Source of the DNA: Parietaria judaica
Lineage: Eukaryota > Streptophyta > Magnoliopsida > Rosales > Urticaceae
Length of the DNA stretch: 64,000 nt
Direction of reading: 5' to 3'
NCBI GenBank assembly: GCA_954871525.1
Contig: OX940861.1
Span: forward strand, 37,089,201 to 37,153,200
Positions 11,662 through 23,086 of the stretch are shown piece by piece; position 1 is the first letter of the stretch, and each line of letters opens with the position of its first letter. The notes beneath the pieces were generated by a model, which saw nothing but the letters and a program-made list of their open reading frames with translations, ran no database searches and was not told the DNA's origin. The position numbers and the translations under genes are program-made.

Positions 11662-11828
11662 ATGGAATAGTAGTTTTTTATTTGATTCTATATGTGAATA
11701 TTTGGGAAAAGTTGTGTTTTCCATTCATGAATTTGGTAATTACACACTAAGACAAGAAGCTAATAATAACGGCATAAGTACCACAATGTACAATCTATAA
11801 TAAACTATACAATATTCTACACTCCCCC
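11658..11828 (-). repeat. Partial 3' LTR and polypurine tract of a Copia element
   Basis: On the minus strand, right after the Copia pol fragment, comes GCTTGAGGGGGAGTG, a polypurine tract typical of Copia elements. The LTR then starts TGTAGAATATTG at 11821 and runs about 165 bp before meeting the AT repeat and the MULE-like end. The rest of the LTR is missing. Confidence 0.65.
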
Positions 11829-12946
11829 TCAAGCTTGGTTGTATATAGTGTATAAACCAAGCTTGGAACTTAGTTCATCAAAGAAAGCTCTTGGAAGGGC
11901 TTTGGTGAGGATGTCGGCGATCTTAAGTTTGGAAGGAATGTAACTCAGGTTGACGATGCCACCATTGACTTTTTCTGAGATGAAATGTATATCAATCTCA
12001 ATGTGTTTCGTCCTATCATGTTGAACAGGATTCTTTGCGATGCTTATTGCAGATTTGCGATCAGTGAACATTTGAATAGCTCCCGGTTGATTCATCTTTA
12101 GCTCAGTCAAGAGTCGTTGGATCCACATTCCCTCACATATTCCCGATGCGAGAGCACGGTACTCTGATTCAGCACTACTCTTAGAGACCACGGATTGCTT
12201 TTTGCTATATCAAGTTACAAGGTTGCCCCAAACATATGAACAATAGCCCGAGGTTGATCTTCGATCAGTGGCTTCTCCAGCCCAACATGCGTCGGTGAAG
12301 ATCTTGATCTCATGGTTCTCTGATTTCTTGAATAATAAGCCATGACCAGGAGTAGACTTTAGATACCTCAAGATTCGATTCACGGCTTCTAAGTGATCCT
12401 CGTTCGGGTTGTTCATGTGTTGGCTTACGACGCTGACTGAGTAGGCGATCTCCGGACGAGTGTGTGACAAGTAGATGAGTTTACCGACGAGTCTCTGATA
12501 TCTCCCTTTGTCGACAGAAGCGTTTTCGGTGCAGTGAGAGAACTTTTTGTTCGGATCCATAGGAGTGTCAACCGGCTTGCAACCAAGTAGACCGGTTTCT
12601 TGAAGTAAGTCAAGTACATACTTTCTTTGGGAGATAGCAATGCCTTTATGTGATCTTGTTACTTCCATGCCCAAGAAGTATCTTAGAGTTTCAAGATCTT
12701 TAATCTCAAACTGCTTTGCGAGTACTTGCTTTTGTTTGGTGAGTTCCTCGAAGTCATCACCGGTCAGAATAATGTCGTCAACGTACACAATGAGGATTGC
12801 AATCTTTCCATTGTTGTTCCATTTTACGAAGAGAGTGTGATCGGCTAGACATTGGTGGTATCCATTGGAAGTGACTGCCTTGGTGAATTTCTCAAACCAA
12901 GCACGAGGAGACTGTTTTAAGCTGTACAAAAACTTCTTCAGTTTAC
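11829..12946 (-). pseudogene. Truncated Copia pol (reverse transcriptase and RNase H)
   Basis: The frame encodes the second half of a Ty1/Copia polyprotein: KQSPRAWFEKF, the catalytic YVDDIILTG, LRYFLGMEV, GRYQRLVGKLIYLSHTRPEIAY, and RNase H (TDACWAGEATDRRSTSGY, then SSAESEYRAL and KHIEIDIHFI). An in-frame TGA at 12210-12212 replaces the usual tryptophan codon between SYVWGNLVT and SKKQ. A conserved Asp in the RNase H TDADWAG motif is Cys here. The upstream part (gag, protease, integrase) is missing: homology stops at about 12946, where LINE sequence starts abruptly. This is a dead copy. Confidence 0.9.
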
Positions 12947-15900
12947 ACACTCCAAGTCTGGCGTCGTGAGGCTATCAAGAGCCCGGAAGCAAAGTTCCCG
13001 AAACAAAATTTCTCCCGTCTTCTCCGCCCATCGATAAGAGCATTCCCATAACCTTTGGGCTCTCACACATCCCCACACCGGATGAAAAGTGTTCTCCAGG
13101 AGAGCGCAGCAAAACCTACAAAAAGGAAGACAATCTATATCTCGTCCTCGTAGAGCCCCGTAGGTAGAAAGAGCCTCAAACCACGCTCTCCAAACTAGGT
13201 GCTTGAATTTGGGTGGGATTTGGAGTCCCCACAACTTCTTCCACCACCTAGACTCCACCGGAACCGAACACGACAGTCCTCCTCCAGCCTCCGCCCTAGC
13301 AAGACGATACCCGGATCACACAATGTAGTGACCGACCTCTTCAAAATTCCACACCCACCGGTCTTGGTGTTCATCGTCGCCCAATGGAATTTTGAGGATC
13401 ACCTCGGCGTCGAAAGGGATCATTAAAGACATAACAAGCTCTCGGTTCCACTTCCTATCGGAGATGAAATCGGCAACTCTCCATGGGTAGCTATCATCCG
13501 GCTCCCTAGATAAAGCCATGAAATCCCCGGTCTCGGGATCCAAGGTTGCGAGAAAGCCCTTAAGTTACCTTCCCCTACTTATCGTCGGAGCCCACGGAAG
13601 ACTAAGTCTCTTCCCCAAAAAAAGGCTCTTGCAAAGAAAGGAGAGATGTGGTTTGCATTCCAAGTCAAGCACCAAGGAGTTTAGAAAATACTTTGCTTTG
13701 AGGACTCGAGCCATCAAGCACTCCAGGTGTTGAATGATGCGCCAAGTAAGGCGCCCGACAAGGGCCCGATAAAAGTCACCAAGGTCTTTAAACCCGAGGT
13801 CACCTTCCGCTTTGGTCTTATTAGAAGCTCCCACCGCTTCCAATGGATTTTTCTTTTATCTTCCGTGCCACCCCACCAAAATTGGGTGATAAGACGATGA
13901 ATTTCCTTGATGGTAGTGGACGGGAGACGAAAGAGGCTCATTGTGTAGGTCGGGATGGCTTGAATGACCGCTTTTACAAGGACTTCCCTTCCCCCCCGCC
14001 GAGAACATCTTAGCTTTCCAATCTCGGAGGTGCTTGTAGACTCGACTAGTGAGCATGCTAAAGAGGGCCACTTTCTTTCTCCCTACTTTGACCGGAAGTC
14101 GAAGGTAAGATTCGAGCTCGTCGACAACGGAAATATGGAGCATACTAGAAAGATAGCCGCCCGTGACCTCCGTGATGTTGCTCGAGCAACACATCATGGA
14201 CTTGTCCATATTTACCACTTGGCCTGACCCTTTTTCATACACCGTTAAGGTTGAACTTATCGCTTTGCAACATGACGCGGTCGCTTCACAAAAAATAATG
14301 CTATCGTCCGCAAAGAGTAGATGTGAGACCGGTGGAGCCGCGGGCCTACATACATACCCGCGTAGAAGACCCAACCATTCTTGACCCCGAATAAGAGCCG
14401 AGAGACCTTCCGTGCAAATGAGGAAAAGGTAGGGTAAAATAAGGCACCCTTGTCTAAGGCCCCTTCGCGGTGTGATCGTACCCCCGACTCTTCCGTTGAT
14501 GACAACATTAACAACCGGGGTGGAGATGCAATTACTAACCACTTTGAGGATTCTTGGACCGAACCTCATTCTCTTCATCATAGCTAAAACAAAGCCCCAT
14601 TCAACACGGTCGTAGGCCTTGCTCATGTCGAGTTCGAGCGCCAAGGCTCCTTTTTTTCGGTTAGTCTTCCTCTTGAGAGAGTGGAGGAGTTCGAAAGCAA
14701 TAACATCATTGTCCGTGATTAGTCTACCGGGCACGAAGGCACTTTGGGATTCGGAGATAACGGACCCGAGCGCACCTTTGATTCTATTCGCCACACTTTG
14801 GTAACGATCTTGAGGAGGACATTGCAAAGGCTTATACGACGGAAGTCCTTGACACGTTCTGGATTCTTGACCTTGGGAATAAGGACCAAGTGTGTTGAAT
14901 TCCAAGATCTCGCGCTCACTTTTACATTTAAAATATCCAAGGATTCTTTCCAGACTTTCGGTCCCATGGTATTCCAAAATCTTTGAAAAAAGAGAGCGTG
15001 AAAGCCATCGGGGCCCGAGGCTTTCCGAGGCCCCATGCCAAAAACATCGCTATCCACTTCATCTCCAACGAATTCTTCTTCTGTGAGGGCTAGGTGCATC
15101 GTCGAGATAGACCGCACGTCCTCATGTGTAATCATATGAAAATCGTCTTCGGAAGCCCTGTTAGTTGAGATAATGTCTGAAAAGTACCTTTCAAATACGC
15201 TCCAGAACTCCCGCTCTTCCGAAATCCATTCTCCAACCTCGTTGTGGATGCCCCGGATGGCGTTTTGGGATTTCCTACGGACCGCTCTCGAATGAAAATA
15301 AGCCGAGTTTTTGTTGCCTCCTTTGAGCCAATCCGCTCGGGCCCTTTGCTTCCAATAATGTTCCTCGACCATGATAAGGGTCTCAAGTTCGGACACCACC
15401 CGTTTAGCTTCCTTTCGGGAAACCGGTGAAAATGCCTCTTTGTTGAGACGTTCAAGCTTAGCCGTAAGAATTCGGATCCGTCTTTCCCGATGTCCAAAGG
15501 AGAATCGAGCCCAACCCCGAAGAGCATCCTTGCAAATGGTAAGGGTCACCACACAATGCCCGACCTCGCACAAATCTGACACACCTTCCAAAGATTCCCG
15601 GACAACCGTCTCGCAAGCGTCGTTCATAACCCATCCCGGTTCAAAAGCCCATCGTTTCGAAGAGGGTGTATTATTGCTCGTAATCGGCGGCCTTGCAAAC
15701 ATATCGACAAGGATCGCCCGGCGGTCGGATCCCCAAAAGTCTAGGACCTCGACCACTTTAGCCGGGAACAATAATTTCCATTCTTGGTTTGCGCAAGCTC
15801 TATCCAACCTACATTGGACATTATTGGCCCTGCATTGCATGTTACTCCATGTATACAATTCGCCTTGGAAGCCTAGGTCCGATAATCCACATGATTCAAG

Positions 15901-16392
15901 AGCCTCGGCGAAGAGTATCATCTCGCTAGTGCGTCTACGTACCCAGATAAAATGTTCGAAGTAAAAAAGAACTTTGTTAAAGTCTCTGGAACACAACCAC
16001 GGGGTGCCGTCGGGAGTGTGCAATCTACGAAGTAGCTCCCATGATAAATGGTGTGAGGCCTCGCTCGGCTCACCATAGAAATCGGTGAACCTTGAGCTAA
16101 GACATTGACCGTCAATTATCAAAGCGTCGATGTGCCCCCGACTAAAGTTACGAATTGTAACATCGGTTTTGTCGCTCCAAAGAAGGTGTAGACCGCCACT
16201 TAACCCCACCGCGGGAACTCCAAATCCGCCAACAAAGCCAAGCTTCCACTTCAATCTATCCAACCGTGGTCCTTTTAAATTTGTTTCTAAGAGGAAAAGG
16301 ACATCTGGTTTCCGCTCACGGAGTAATATCCACAAGCGGCCTATCGCCCGGGAATCGCATAATCCCCGATCGTTCCAACATAAGATTTTCAT
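12946..16392 (-). pseudogene. LINE ORF2 (endonuclease, reverse transcriptase, zf-RVT), frameshifted, 3' end missing
   Basis: This is a plant LINE ORF2. It begins with MKILCWNDRGL at 16392 (apurinic endonuclease; normally WNCRGL). The reverse transcriptase includes KASGPDGFHALFFQ, SQSAFVPGRLITDN, LDMSKAYDRVEW and the catalytic LLFADDSIIF near 14300. A frameshift near 14800 separates the fingers from the palm. Further shifts near 13900 and 13800 break the thumb region (TIKEIHRLITQFWWGG, then FKDLGDFYRALVGRL). The C-terminal zf-RVT domain (WWKKLWGLQIPPKFKHLVWRAW, cysteines after it) is readable at 12946-13258. Sequence stops at the Copia junction near 12946, so the 3' end and poly(A) tail are gone. 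Confidence 0.88.
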
Positions 16393-17704
16393 TGAGCCCG
16401 GTCGGCACGCTTTTGGCGCGCCGCTGATATCTCGTGAGTTCCCGAGCATGTGTCCCCGGTTCGATTGTCAATTTGAATCGTCTCATTCGTCACCATCTTC
16501 CGCTCATAGTAGTATGCACCGGGGGATTTCAGCCCCTTCCTCTGTCCGTCGCCTCTTTTCTTTACCCATTTGACTCGGTCCCTTTTGACTTTGGGCCTCA
16601 GTGGAGAGAGGTCTGTTCTTCTTTTCATCAGACACCAACCAGTGCGAGTGACTAAAAGTAGTATAAGAGCCATGGGACTCTGTTCCAAAGCAGGGGAGAA
16701 AACAAGGTTGAGAATCTGTTTGATTTTCGTTCCTCGTCGATTTCCAAGGGATCAAGTCGTGGTGGCCCCACTTTTAAGTGGATTTGCCACCATGGATAGC
16801 AATAGTTCCACATTGGAACCCTGATGATCGTTGGGCCCACCAGAAAGGAAAAGAAGCGACTTTCCTACGTGTCCAGGCGAGAAACAAAAAGGGAAGGGTT
16901 CTAGGAGGGCCTCCGGAGTGGGCCTAGCCTCCACTAAAAGCCCAACATTAGAGAACCCACCTTTAACCCTAATCTCCTTTGTTGCCTTAATTCCTCCCAT
17001 CGAAAGATCAAGCTTTCCTCTCCCCAAATTAGCAAGAACAGAGCCACCTTTCATCGAGGCAGAGCTCGTGTGTCCGGGAGAGGCAAAACCAGAGACCCTC
17101 GCTTCCACGCCTGCGCTTGACGATGAAGGACCTCCTGCAAACTGTGCAGGCCCTAGAAGACCCGCCTCGGTTTCCATGCTTCCTTGCTCGTTGACTTCGG
17201 GGAGGGCCGGAGGAAGGTTGTGATCGGTGGCGCATGGGGAGGTCTTTCTTTCCCCACAGTCGGGACAGTTCGCGGTGAGGGGAGAATTGCGTGTTCACTC
17301 CCAGTACTCGGAACCTTACCGGGGATCAGAGCTACCCGCTGACCTGTAGCCGGAGAGGTGGCCTCAAGTGTCATTGGTGCTTACTTGTCATAGACAGGAC
17401 CTGTGTGGGTGGAAGCTCGCTTATTCCTTCCTCGGCCCCCGTTCACAAAACAGCAACGGTGTCTGGATTCGGTGGTCAACCAATCACCGTACATCGGCAC
17501 CGACTCGAAGACGACCTTGGAGATGAGGACGTCTCGTTCATGAGAGCACTCTGAGATTCCATGTCCAAGGACCCCCACAGCGAAAGCAGAACAAGCCAAC
17601 GTTCTCATACTTTGCTTGGATCCAAGATGAATTCTGGTTCGGTTTATCCAAGAAGAATCCGGCGTGAAGGGGCTATTCTGCAACCATAGTTGGAGGGAGC
17701 CCCA
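16393..17704 (-). pseudogene. LINE ORF1, C-terminal part with zinc knuckle, frameshifted
   Basis: The 5' half of the LINE continues upstream of ORF2. Near 17565-17640 (minus strand) the frame reads WIQAKYENVGLFCFRCG, the zinc knuckle of plant LINE ORF1 proteins. A run of five C on the plus strand (17572-17576) shifts the frame, after which LGHGISEC completes the knuckle. The remainder toward 16393 is a low-conservation basic and proline-rich tail broken into several frames. Sequence stops at 17704, where the Athila-type LTR starts. The N-terminal DUF4283-like half is found on the far side of that element (21944-22320). Confidence 0.72.
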
Positions 17705-19029
17705 TGATAACTCTATGAAAATAGAGTTATTACACGGTTTTTACGGAATTAATAATTAAAACCCGAACGAAAGATCGATATAAAATTGACAATATTGTCC
17801 AATTAGAGCTAAATTGTGAGTGATTGAACATATTTGTGTGTCATTGAAAATAAACACATAAATGAACATAAATTGAGACTTAGAACCAAATTAATGTGTG
17901 TAATTATATGTTCTCTCACTTTAATGTATATTATTATTGGGCTTCATTAATTAGGCCCAATTGCCAAGAGAGAGCCAAAAAAGGAAAGTTGCCCTAATTA
18001 ATCATTGTCTCCTTTGGGCAATGAGAATCAGCCACCAAGGAGAGAAAAACGAGCTGCAAAACAAAGAGAAGCTGCAAGGAAGCAGGGAGCTGCAAGGAAA
18101 CTGAAGAAAAGAAGAAAGAAGAGCTACAGTGAAGAAGGGAAGAAAAGCAAGCTGCAAGGAAAAAGAAAAGCACGCTGCAGGGAATTAGAGGCACCAATAG
18201 GAGAAAAAGAAGGAAGCACAACACATCAATTTGATTTCGTTCTTCATCGTAATTCGGTTTGATGAGTTGTATCTTTAACCAATCTTTATTTTGTGTTTAT
18301 TGTTATCATAACATGAACTAATTTCCTAAGGTTGGGTGATTGATGAACTAAGGGTATTATTGAATTATTTTGTGTTTTCTTAGTTCTTGGTTAAATGCTT
18401 AATTTGTCATAATTCTATTTCTTGTTTCAACTTAATAGAATTTCAGATTTAATTTCTATTGGAAAATATGAATTGAATTGGACATACAACCTTGATACAT
18501 GTATAATCTCGTGACTTCGTTCATAGGATTGAGATGAGTATAGGAATATATTAGTCTCCGTGTAGATCGTGAAATTGGAACTTAATTTTAACCGGTAAAG
18601 TAGTCTTATCATAGGAATATGAATGATAAGTTTACAATCGGTTTTCAAACCGAAGTTCGGAAGAACCTACGTGATTGCCGTTTTTCAGGTAACTAAGAAA
18701 ATGCAATAGCATTCCTGTCGCATTCAGTAATTCGTAAAAACCCGAAGTAATTCATGAGCCCAACCGTTTCCTCTCATCATTTATCAAATTACTTGTCTCC
18801 CCTGTTCCGAATATCTTTAATTAGCAGATTGAACATCAATTTAGTTTACAATTTGAATGGATCTTGATTTTACAACAATTTTTCATGATATGTTATTTTA
18901 TTTTATAACTCGTAATTAAATACGAAAATTGACTTAGTCTCCTTGGGATCGATCTTTGTGCCTTGCACAATGTATTACTTGTCGACATGTGCACTTGCGT
19001 AAAATTGCATATACGTTTTGCAACCAACA
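17705..19029 (+). repeat. 5' LTR of an Athila-type Gypsy element
   Basis: The LTR starts TGATAACTCTATG (with a short AACTCTAT/ATAGAGTT palindrome) and ends CAACCAACA at 19029, just before the primer binding site. At 1325 bp it fits Athila-type LTRs. The left boundary coincides with the loss of LINE ORF1 homology. Confidence 0.7.
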
Positions 19030-19035
19030 AGTTTT

Positions 19036-19053
19036 TGGCGCCGTTGCCGGGGA
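19036..19053 (+). other. Primer binding site of the Athila-type element
   Basis: TGGCGCCGTTGCCGGGGA, six bases after the LTR end, is the standard Athila-group tRNA primer binding site. Confidence 0.85.
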
Positions 19054-21943
19054 CTAAAATTCAATTTACGCATTTTTTTACGAGTTATTCTTGTTTTCAT
19101 TTAGATAATTGTGTGCTTAACAAGTGTTCTCTTGATTCTATTCTTAGGCGGGAGAAAAACAAAGCTTTATTGCTTCCTATTGATCCAGAGATAGAACGAA
19201 CACTCTTGGCTAAAATTCGAGCCTCAAAGAGCGAGCCAAACTTAGCTATGGCCGAGGAAAGAGCTGGTGGGAACGGAGCTGTACAGCAGCCCCCTATCGT
19301 GAATGAATTGGACCTTCCAATGCAAGATTATGCAGTCCCGGTTCTTCAAGCGCTCAATCCGGGCATTATTCGGCCCACCATCCATGCCACTCACTTTGAA
19401 CTCAAGCCGGTGATGTTCCAAATGTTACAATCCGCGGGGCAATTTAGCGGATTAGCCATCGAGGATCCTCATCTTCATCTTCGGGTTTTCATGGATATGA
19501 GCGACAATTTCCGAATTCAAGGCGTGTCCGAAGAAGCTTTGCGAATCAAGCTTTTTCCATATTCTCTACGAGATAGTGCAAGAGCATGGCTAAACTCTTT
19601 GCAACCGGGATCGGTGCGAACATGGAATGAATTGGCGGAGAAATTTCTCATGAAGTATTTTCCACCAACGAAAGTGTCTAAGTTGAGGAATGACATCACC
19701 TCGTTTCACCAAGATAGCGAGTCCATTTATGAAGTGTGGGAAAGGTTTAAGGAGCTTCTTAGGCAATTTCCTCATCACGGGCTGCCTCATTGGATCCAAA
19801 TGCAAACTTTCTACAATGGTTTGAATGCTCCAACGAGATCGAACTTGGATGCCACGGCCGGAGGTGCCTTTATGACAAAGTCTTACAATGCGGGTCTTGA
19901 AATCTTGGAGAAAATGGCTAGAAATCATAGTCAATGGCCTACTAATAGGCTAAGTACTCCGAAGGTTGGCGGGAAATTAGAACTTGATGCCATTACAACG
20001 CTTCAAGCTCAAATGTCCACCATTCTTCATCAATTGACCAAGATAAGCAACCCGGAGCCAAGTGTCAATGCGGTACAAACCACTGAGACACATGAGGTAT
20101 CTTGTGTCTATTGCGGCGAGCCTCATGTTTACGAAGAATGCCCATGCCTCAGCTTGCTATGTCGGTAACTTTCACCAAGCGGGAAGAAATCAACACTTCC
20201 AACAAGGCTCTTACAACCAAGGAGGAAGACAATTTGGTAACCAACAATGGAATTAACAAGGAGGAGCTTCGTCTAGTGGAGCAAATCAGTTTCAACGTCC
20301 TAATCAAATGATTCCTCCGGGTTTTCAACCGTAACAAAACGCTCTAACAAGTTCCTTAGAAACCTTGATGAAGGAATTCATGGCGGAAACCAAGGCCAAG
20401 CAACAAAGCCAAGATGCGGCTCTAAGAACACTCGAAACTCAAATGGGGCAAATTGCAAGCGCTCTCTCTAATAGATCGTAAGGTTCTCTTCCGTCTCAAA
20501 CCAATGATCCGAGGAGAGACGGAAAAGAGCAATGCAACATTATTTTCACCTTACGAAATGGAAAGGAAGTCGAGCTCGACCCGAAAGCCCAAGAAACTAA
20601 AAAACAGGCAGAGCCCGCTTCAATCCAAGGTGCAGTGGAAGAAATGCCAAGTCAAACTAACGAAAGGAGCGAAATCCTGAAAAATTCAGCTCCAGTTCTA
20701 GGAACAAAATGCAACAGCAATTCTGCAGCATTTCCTTCTGTTGACGACCCTGGTATGAGCAAAATGCTAAATCACCCTCCACCTTTTCCACAGAGACTCC
20801 AAAAACAGAGAAACGAGCAACAATTCGGTAAATTCCTGAATGTTCTCAAGCAGCTCCATATTAACATCCCGTTAGTGGAAGTCTTGGAACAAATGCCAAG
20901 CTATGCTAAATTCTTGAAAGACATCTTGTCTAAGAAAAGAAGGCTAGGAGATTTCGAGACCGTGGCGTTAACGGAGGATTGTAGCGCTTTATTTAGAAAC
21001 AAGCTACCACCAAAATTGAAGGACCCGGAAAGTTTCACCATCCCATGTGCTATCGGTAACTCTTACTTTGGGCGAGCACTTTGTGATCTTGGTGCGAGCA
21101 TCAATCTCATGCCGGCCTCGGTTTTCAAGAAGTTGGGCATTGGAGAAGCCCGGCCTACCACCATCACATTACAACTTGCCGATCGGTCTATAGCATATCC
21201 GGAAGGGAAGATAGAAGATGTCTTGGTAAAAGTTGACAAATTCATATTTCCGGCGGACTTTATTGTCTTGGACTTCGAAGCCGATCAAGAGGTTCCGATT
21301 ATTCTTGGGAGACCGTTCCTTGCAACCAGCCAAACGCTCATTGATGTGCAAAAAGGTGAATTAACCATGAGGTTAGATGACGAGAAAATCACGTTTAATG
21401 TCTTAAATGCTCTTAAATATCCGGATGAAGTTGAAGAATGTTCTTCCATTGATATCATGGACGAATTGGTGGCCGAAGTCGTTCAAAAGCAATTTGGCCG
21501 AAACGAGCTCGACGATACAAGTGACGATGATGAAGCCCAAGTTGCATGGGTTGATTCCAAACCGAACCAAGCGAGAATCGGACGCCAATTCGAGTCATTG
21601 GGACTTGGAGAGCGAGATTTCAAAGCACTAAAACCGTCCATTGAGGAAGCACCACAATTGGAGTTAAAGTCGTTGCCGCCTCATCTCCATTATGCTTATT
21701 TGGGGGAAAATGATAGCCTTCCGGTTATTGTATCTTCGGAGCTAACTCTTGAGCAAGAAAAAGAGTTGTTGGAGGTTCTAAAAAAATTCAAAAAGGCCAT
21801 CGGGTGGAGTATTGCGGATATTAACGGAATTAGCCCAACACTTTGTATGCACAATATTCTTTTGGAAGAAAACAGTGGGAATTCTATTGAGGGGCACCGG
21901 CGACTTAATCCGATCATGAAGGAAGTGGTGAAAAAGGAAATAA
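19054..21943 (+). pseudogene. Athila-type gag, protease and start of reverse transcriptase
   Basis: This is a Ty3/Gypsy (Athila/Tat branch) polyprotein. Gag includes IDPEIERTLLAKIR, FPYSLRDSARAWLNSLQPGS and FLMKYFPPTKVSKLRNDI, with a zinc knuckle starting CVYCGEPHVYEECP near 20100. A frameshift lies at about 20140. In the following frame there are three in-frame TAA codons (about 20254, 20332 and 20479), at least two of them where CAA would be expected. The protease (ALCDLGASINLMPASVFKKL, then VPIILGRPFLAT) is intact in a long frame from about 20480. The reverse transcriptase begins (GWSIADINGISPTLCMH) but stops at about 21943. The rest of pol and the 3' LTR are missing. Confidence 0.88.
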
Positions 21944-22320
21944 ATTATACCTCCTCGAGGGAGAGATGGTCCGGCCAGTTTTCAAAAATAAATTGAGATC
22001 CCCGGAGGATCCACGGTCTCCGATTGAGAACTGTATCCTTGTCTCTTCCGTTTTTAAACAAAAATTTGAATATCCTCGGCTTGATTTCGGAGATCGTCCA
22101 GCCCTCGAATTTTTCCCAAGCTCAATTGAGCACTGAAAAGATTGTATTCCGACTATGTTTCTTAGTCGACAGGAGCTTCCCGAGGAGTACGGAAGCACCT
22201 CCTCCATCTCCGGTGTCCGCACAGTTTCCTGGGTCTAAACCGTGGTCTTCAAAGCAGAGGGAAGCTGTCAACGCCATAAGACCAGCAGGGCGTGCAGAGA
22301 GCTTATCACCGAGGTAAACC
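21944..22320 (-). pseudogene. LINE ORF1 N-terminal (DUF4283-like) fragment
   Basis: Read on the minus strand from about 22110, the frame gives KFEGWTISEIKPRIFKF, then FKNGRDKDTVLNRRPWILRG and SQFIFENWPDHLSLEEV. This is the DUF4283-type region that opens plant LINE ORF1 proteins. The frame breaks upstream (about 22115), and no clear start codon is seen. Orientation matches the LINE at 12946-17704, so the two are best read as one LINE split by the Athila insertion, with a middle piece of ORF1 deleted. Bases 22320-22486 are unassigned. Confidence 0.7.
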
Positions 22321-22486
22321 GGTATAGCACAGAGGAGACTACACAGGAATCACACCGATGAACGGCAGGGACATGAACCTCCCATCAGAGCTCTTGACAG
22401 AAGAGCACCACTGTACATTGTTTCCCTAACTTTGGTAGTACGAGAATGTAACATGGGTTTTTCTGACGTAAAATATTTTTGTTATC

Positions 22487-22737
22487 TCAAATTTTGACTT
22501 GCTCAGTTCTAAAAGCTCTGTTTGCAATCTTTCTATGAAAAGCCCATGTGTCGCCAGTTACTAGGCCGAGCAATCCTTGTCCGAAGAAGATTTGAACCGA
22601 CGGGTTAAACAGATTCTGGTCAATTGACCCGTCCGAGCTGGTTAGGATCTTCTTGATTATATCCGGGTTGGATATAGCCACACGTGGCATCGACCCGAAC
22701 CAACACACAAGGGTCTTGCCATACATGGGCGACCACT
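22487..22737 (-). pseudogene. Cytochrome P450 N-terminal fragment (CYP721-like)
   Basis: The minus-strand frame contains DEWSPMYGKTLVCWFGSMPR, VAISNPDIIKKIL, FFGQGLLGLVTGDTWAFHRK and IANRAFRTEQVK. This is the segment of a plant CYP72-clan P450 (CYP721-like) from the first beta sheet through the C-helix WxxxR motif, seen here as WAFHRK. It ends at a stop at 22487. The heme-binding loop, I-helix and membrane anchor are absent. Upstream of DEW the sequence is not P450 but a copy of the NPC 3' flank, so the piece is broken at both ends. Confidence 0.78.
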
Positions 22738-22900
22738 CGTCATGAAGTGTATTTAATCGTTGAAAGATAGTTGATTTGAAGATATTTTGATGAAATATTT
22801 TCTTTTCTTTTTTTCTTCTCATGTGTTTACGCATGTTGAATGTTGTAATTTTTTTCATCCAAACATAGGTTGTGAATTAAATATTCAACTCTGATGAGAA
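22738..22900 (+). repeat. Duplicated copy of the NPC gene 3' flank
   Basis: Bases 22738-22900 match the sequence after the stop of the intact NPC gene (33830-33897 joined to 38124-38220 once the Copia insertion is removed). The shared blocks include GTGTATTTAAT, ATATTTTGATGAAAT, TTGGATGTTGTAATTTTTTC-like sequence, CATCCAAA and GTTGTGAATT. It has no Copia insertion, so it preserves the empty site. It is probably the 3' end of the decayed paralogue whose exon 4 lies at 2588-3165. Confidence 0.75.
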
Positions 22901-23086
22901 TAGGGTCGAAGGAAAAAAAAAACACTGTAATTGTAATTGATTGCAGAATAACCGGTTGAACTTGGATAACATGTGGCAGACAATAGCTACTACATTATTA
23001 GAAGAAAAATAAAATCCTACAATGAAGTGTGTTCTTGTTTTAGCTCAACAGAAAGAACTTTATTCAACTACAAACCAATTGGACCT

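Noticed and set aside
17381..17683. Separate small gene with a zinc-finger-like cysteine pattern
   Set aside because: Once the C-run frameshift is allowed for, it is the zinc knuckle of LINE ORF1.
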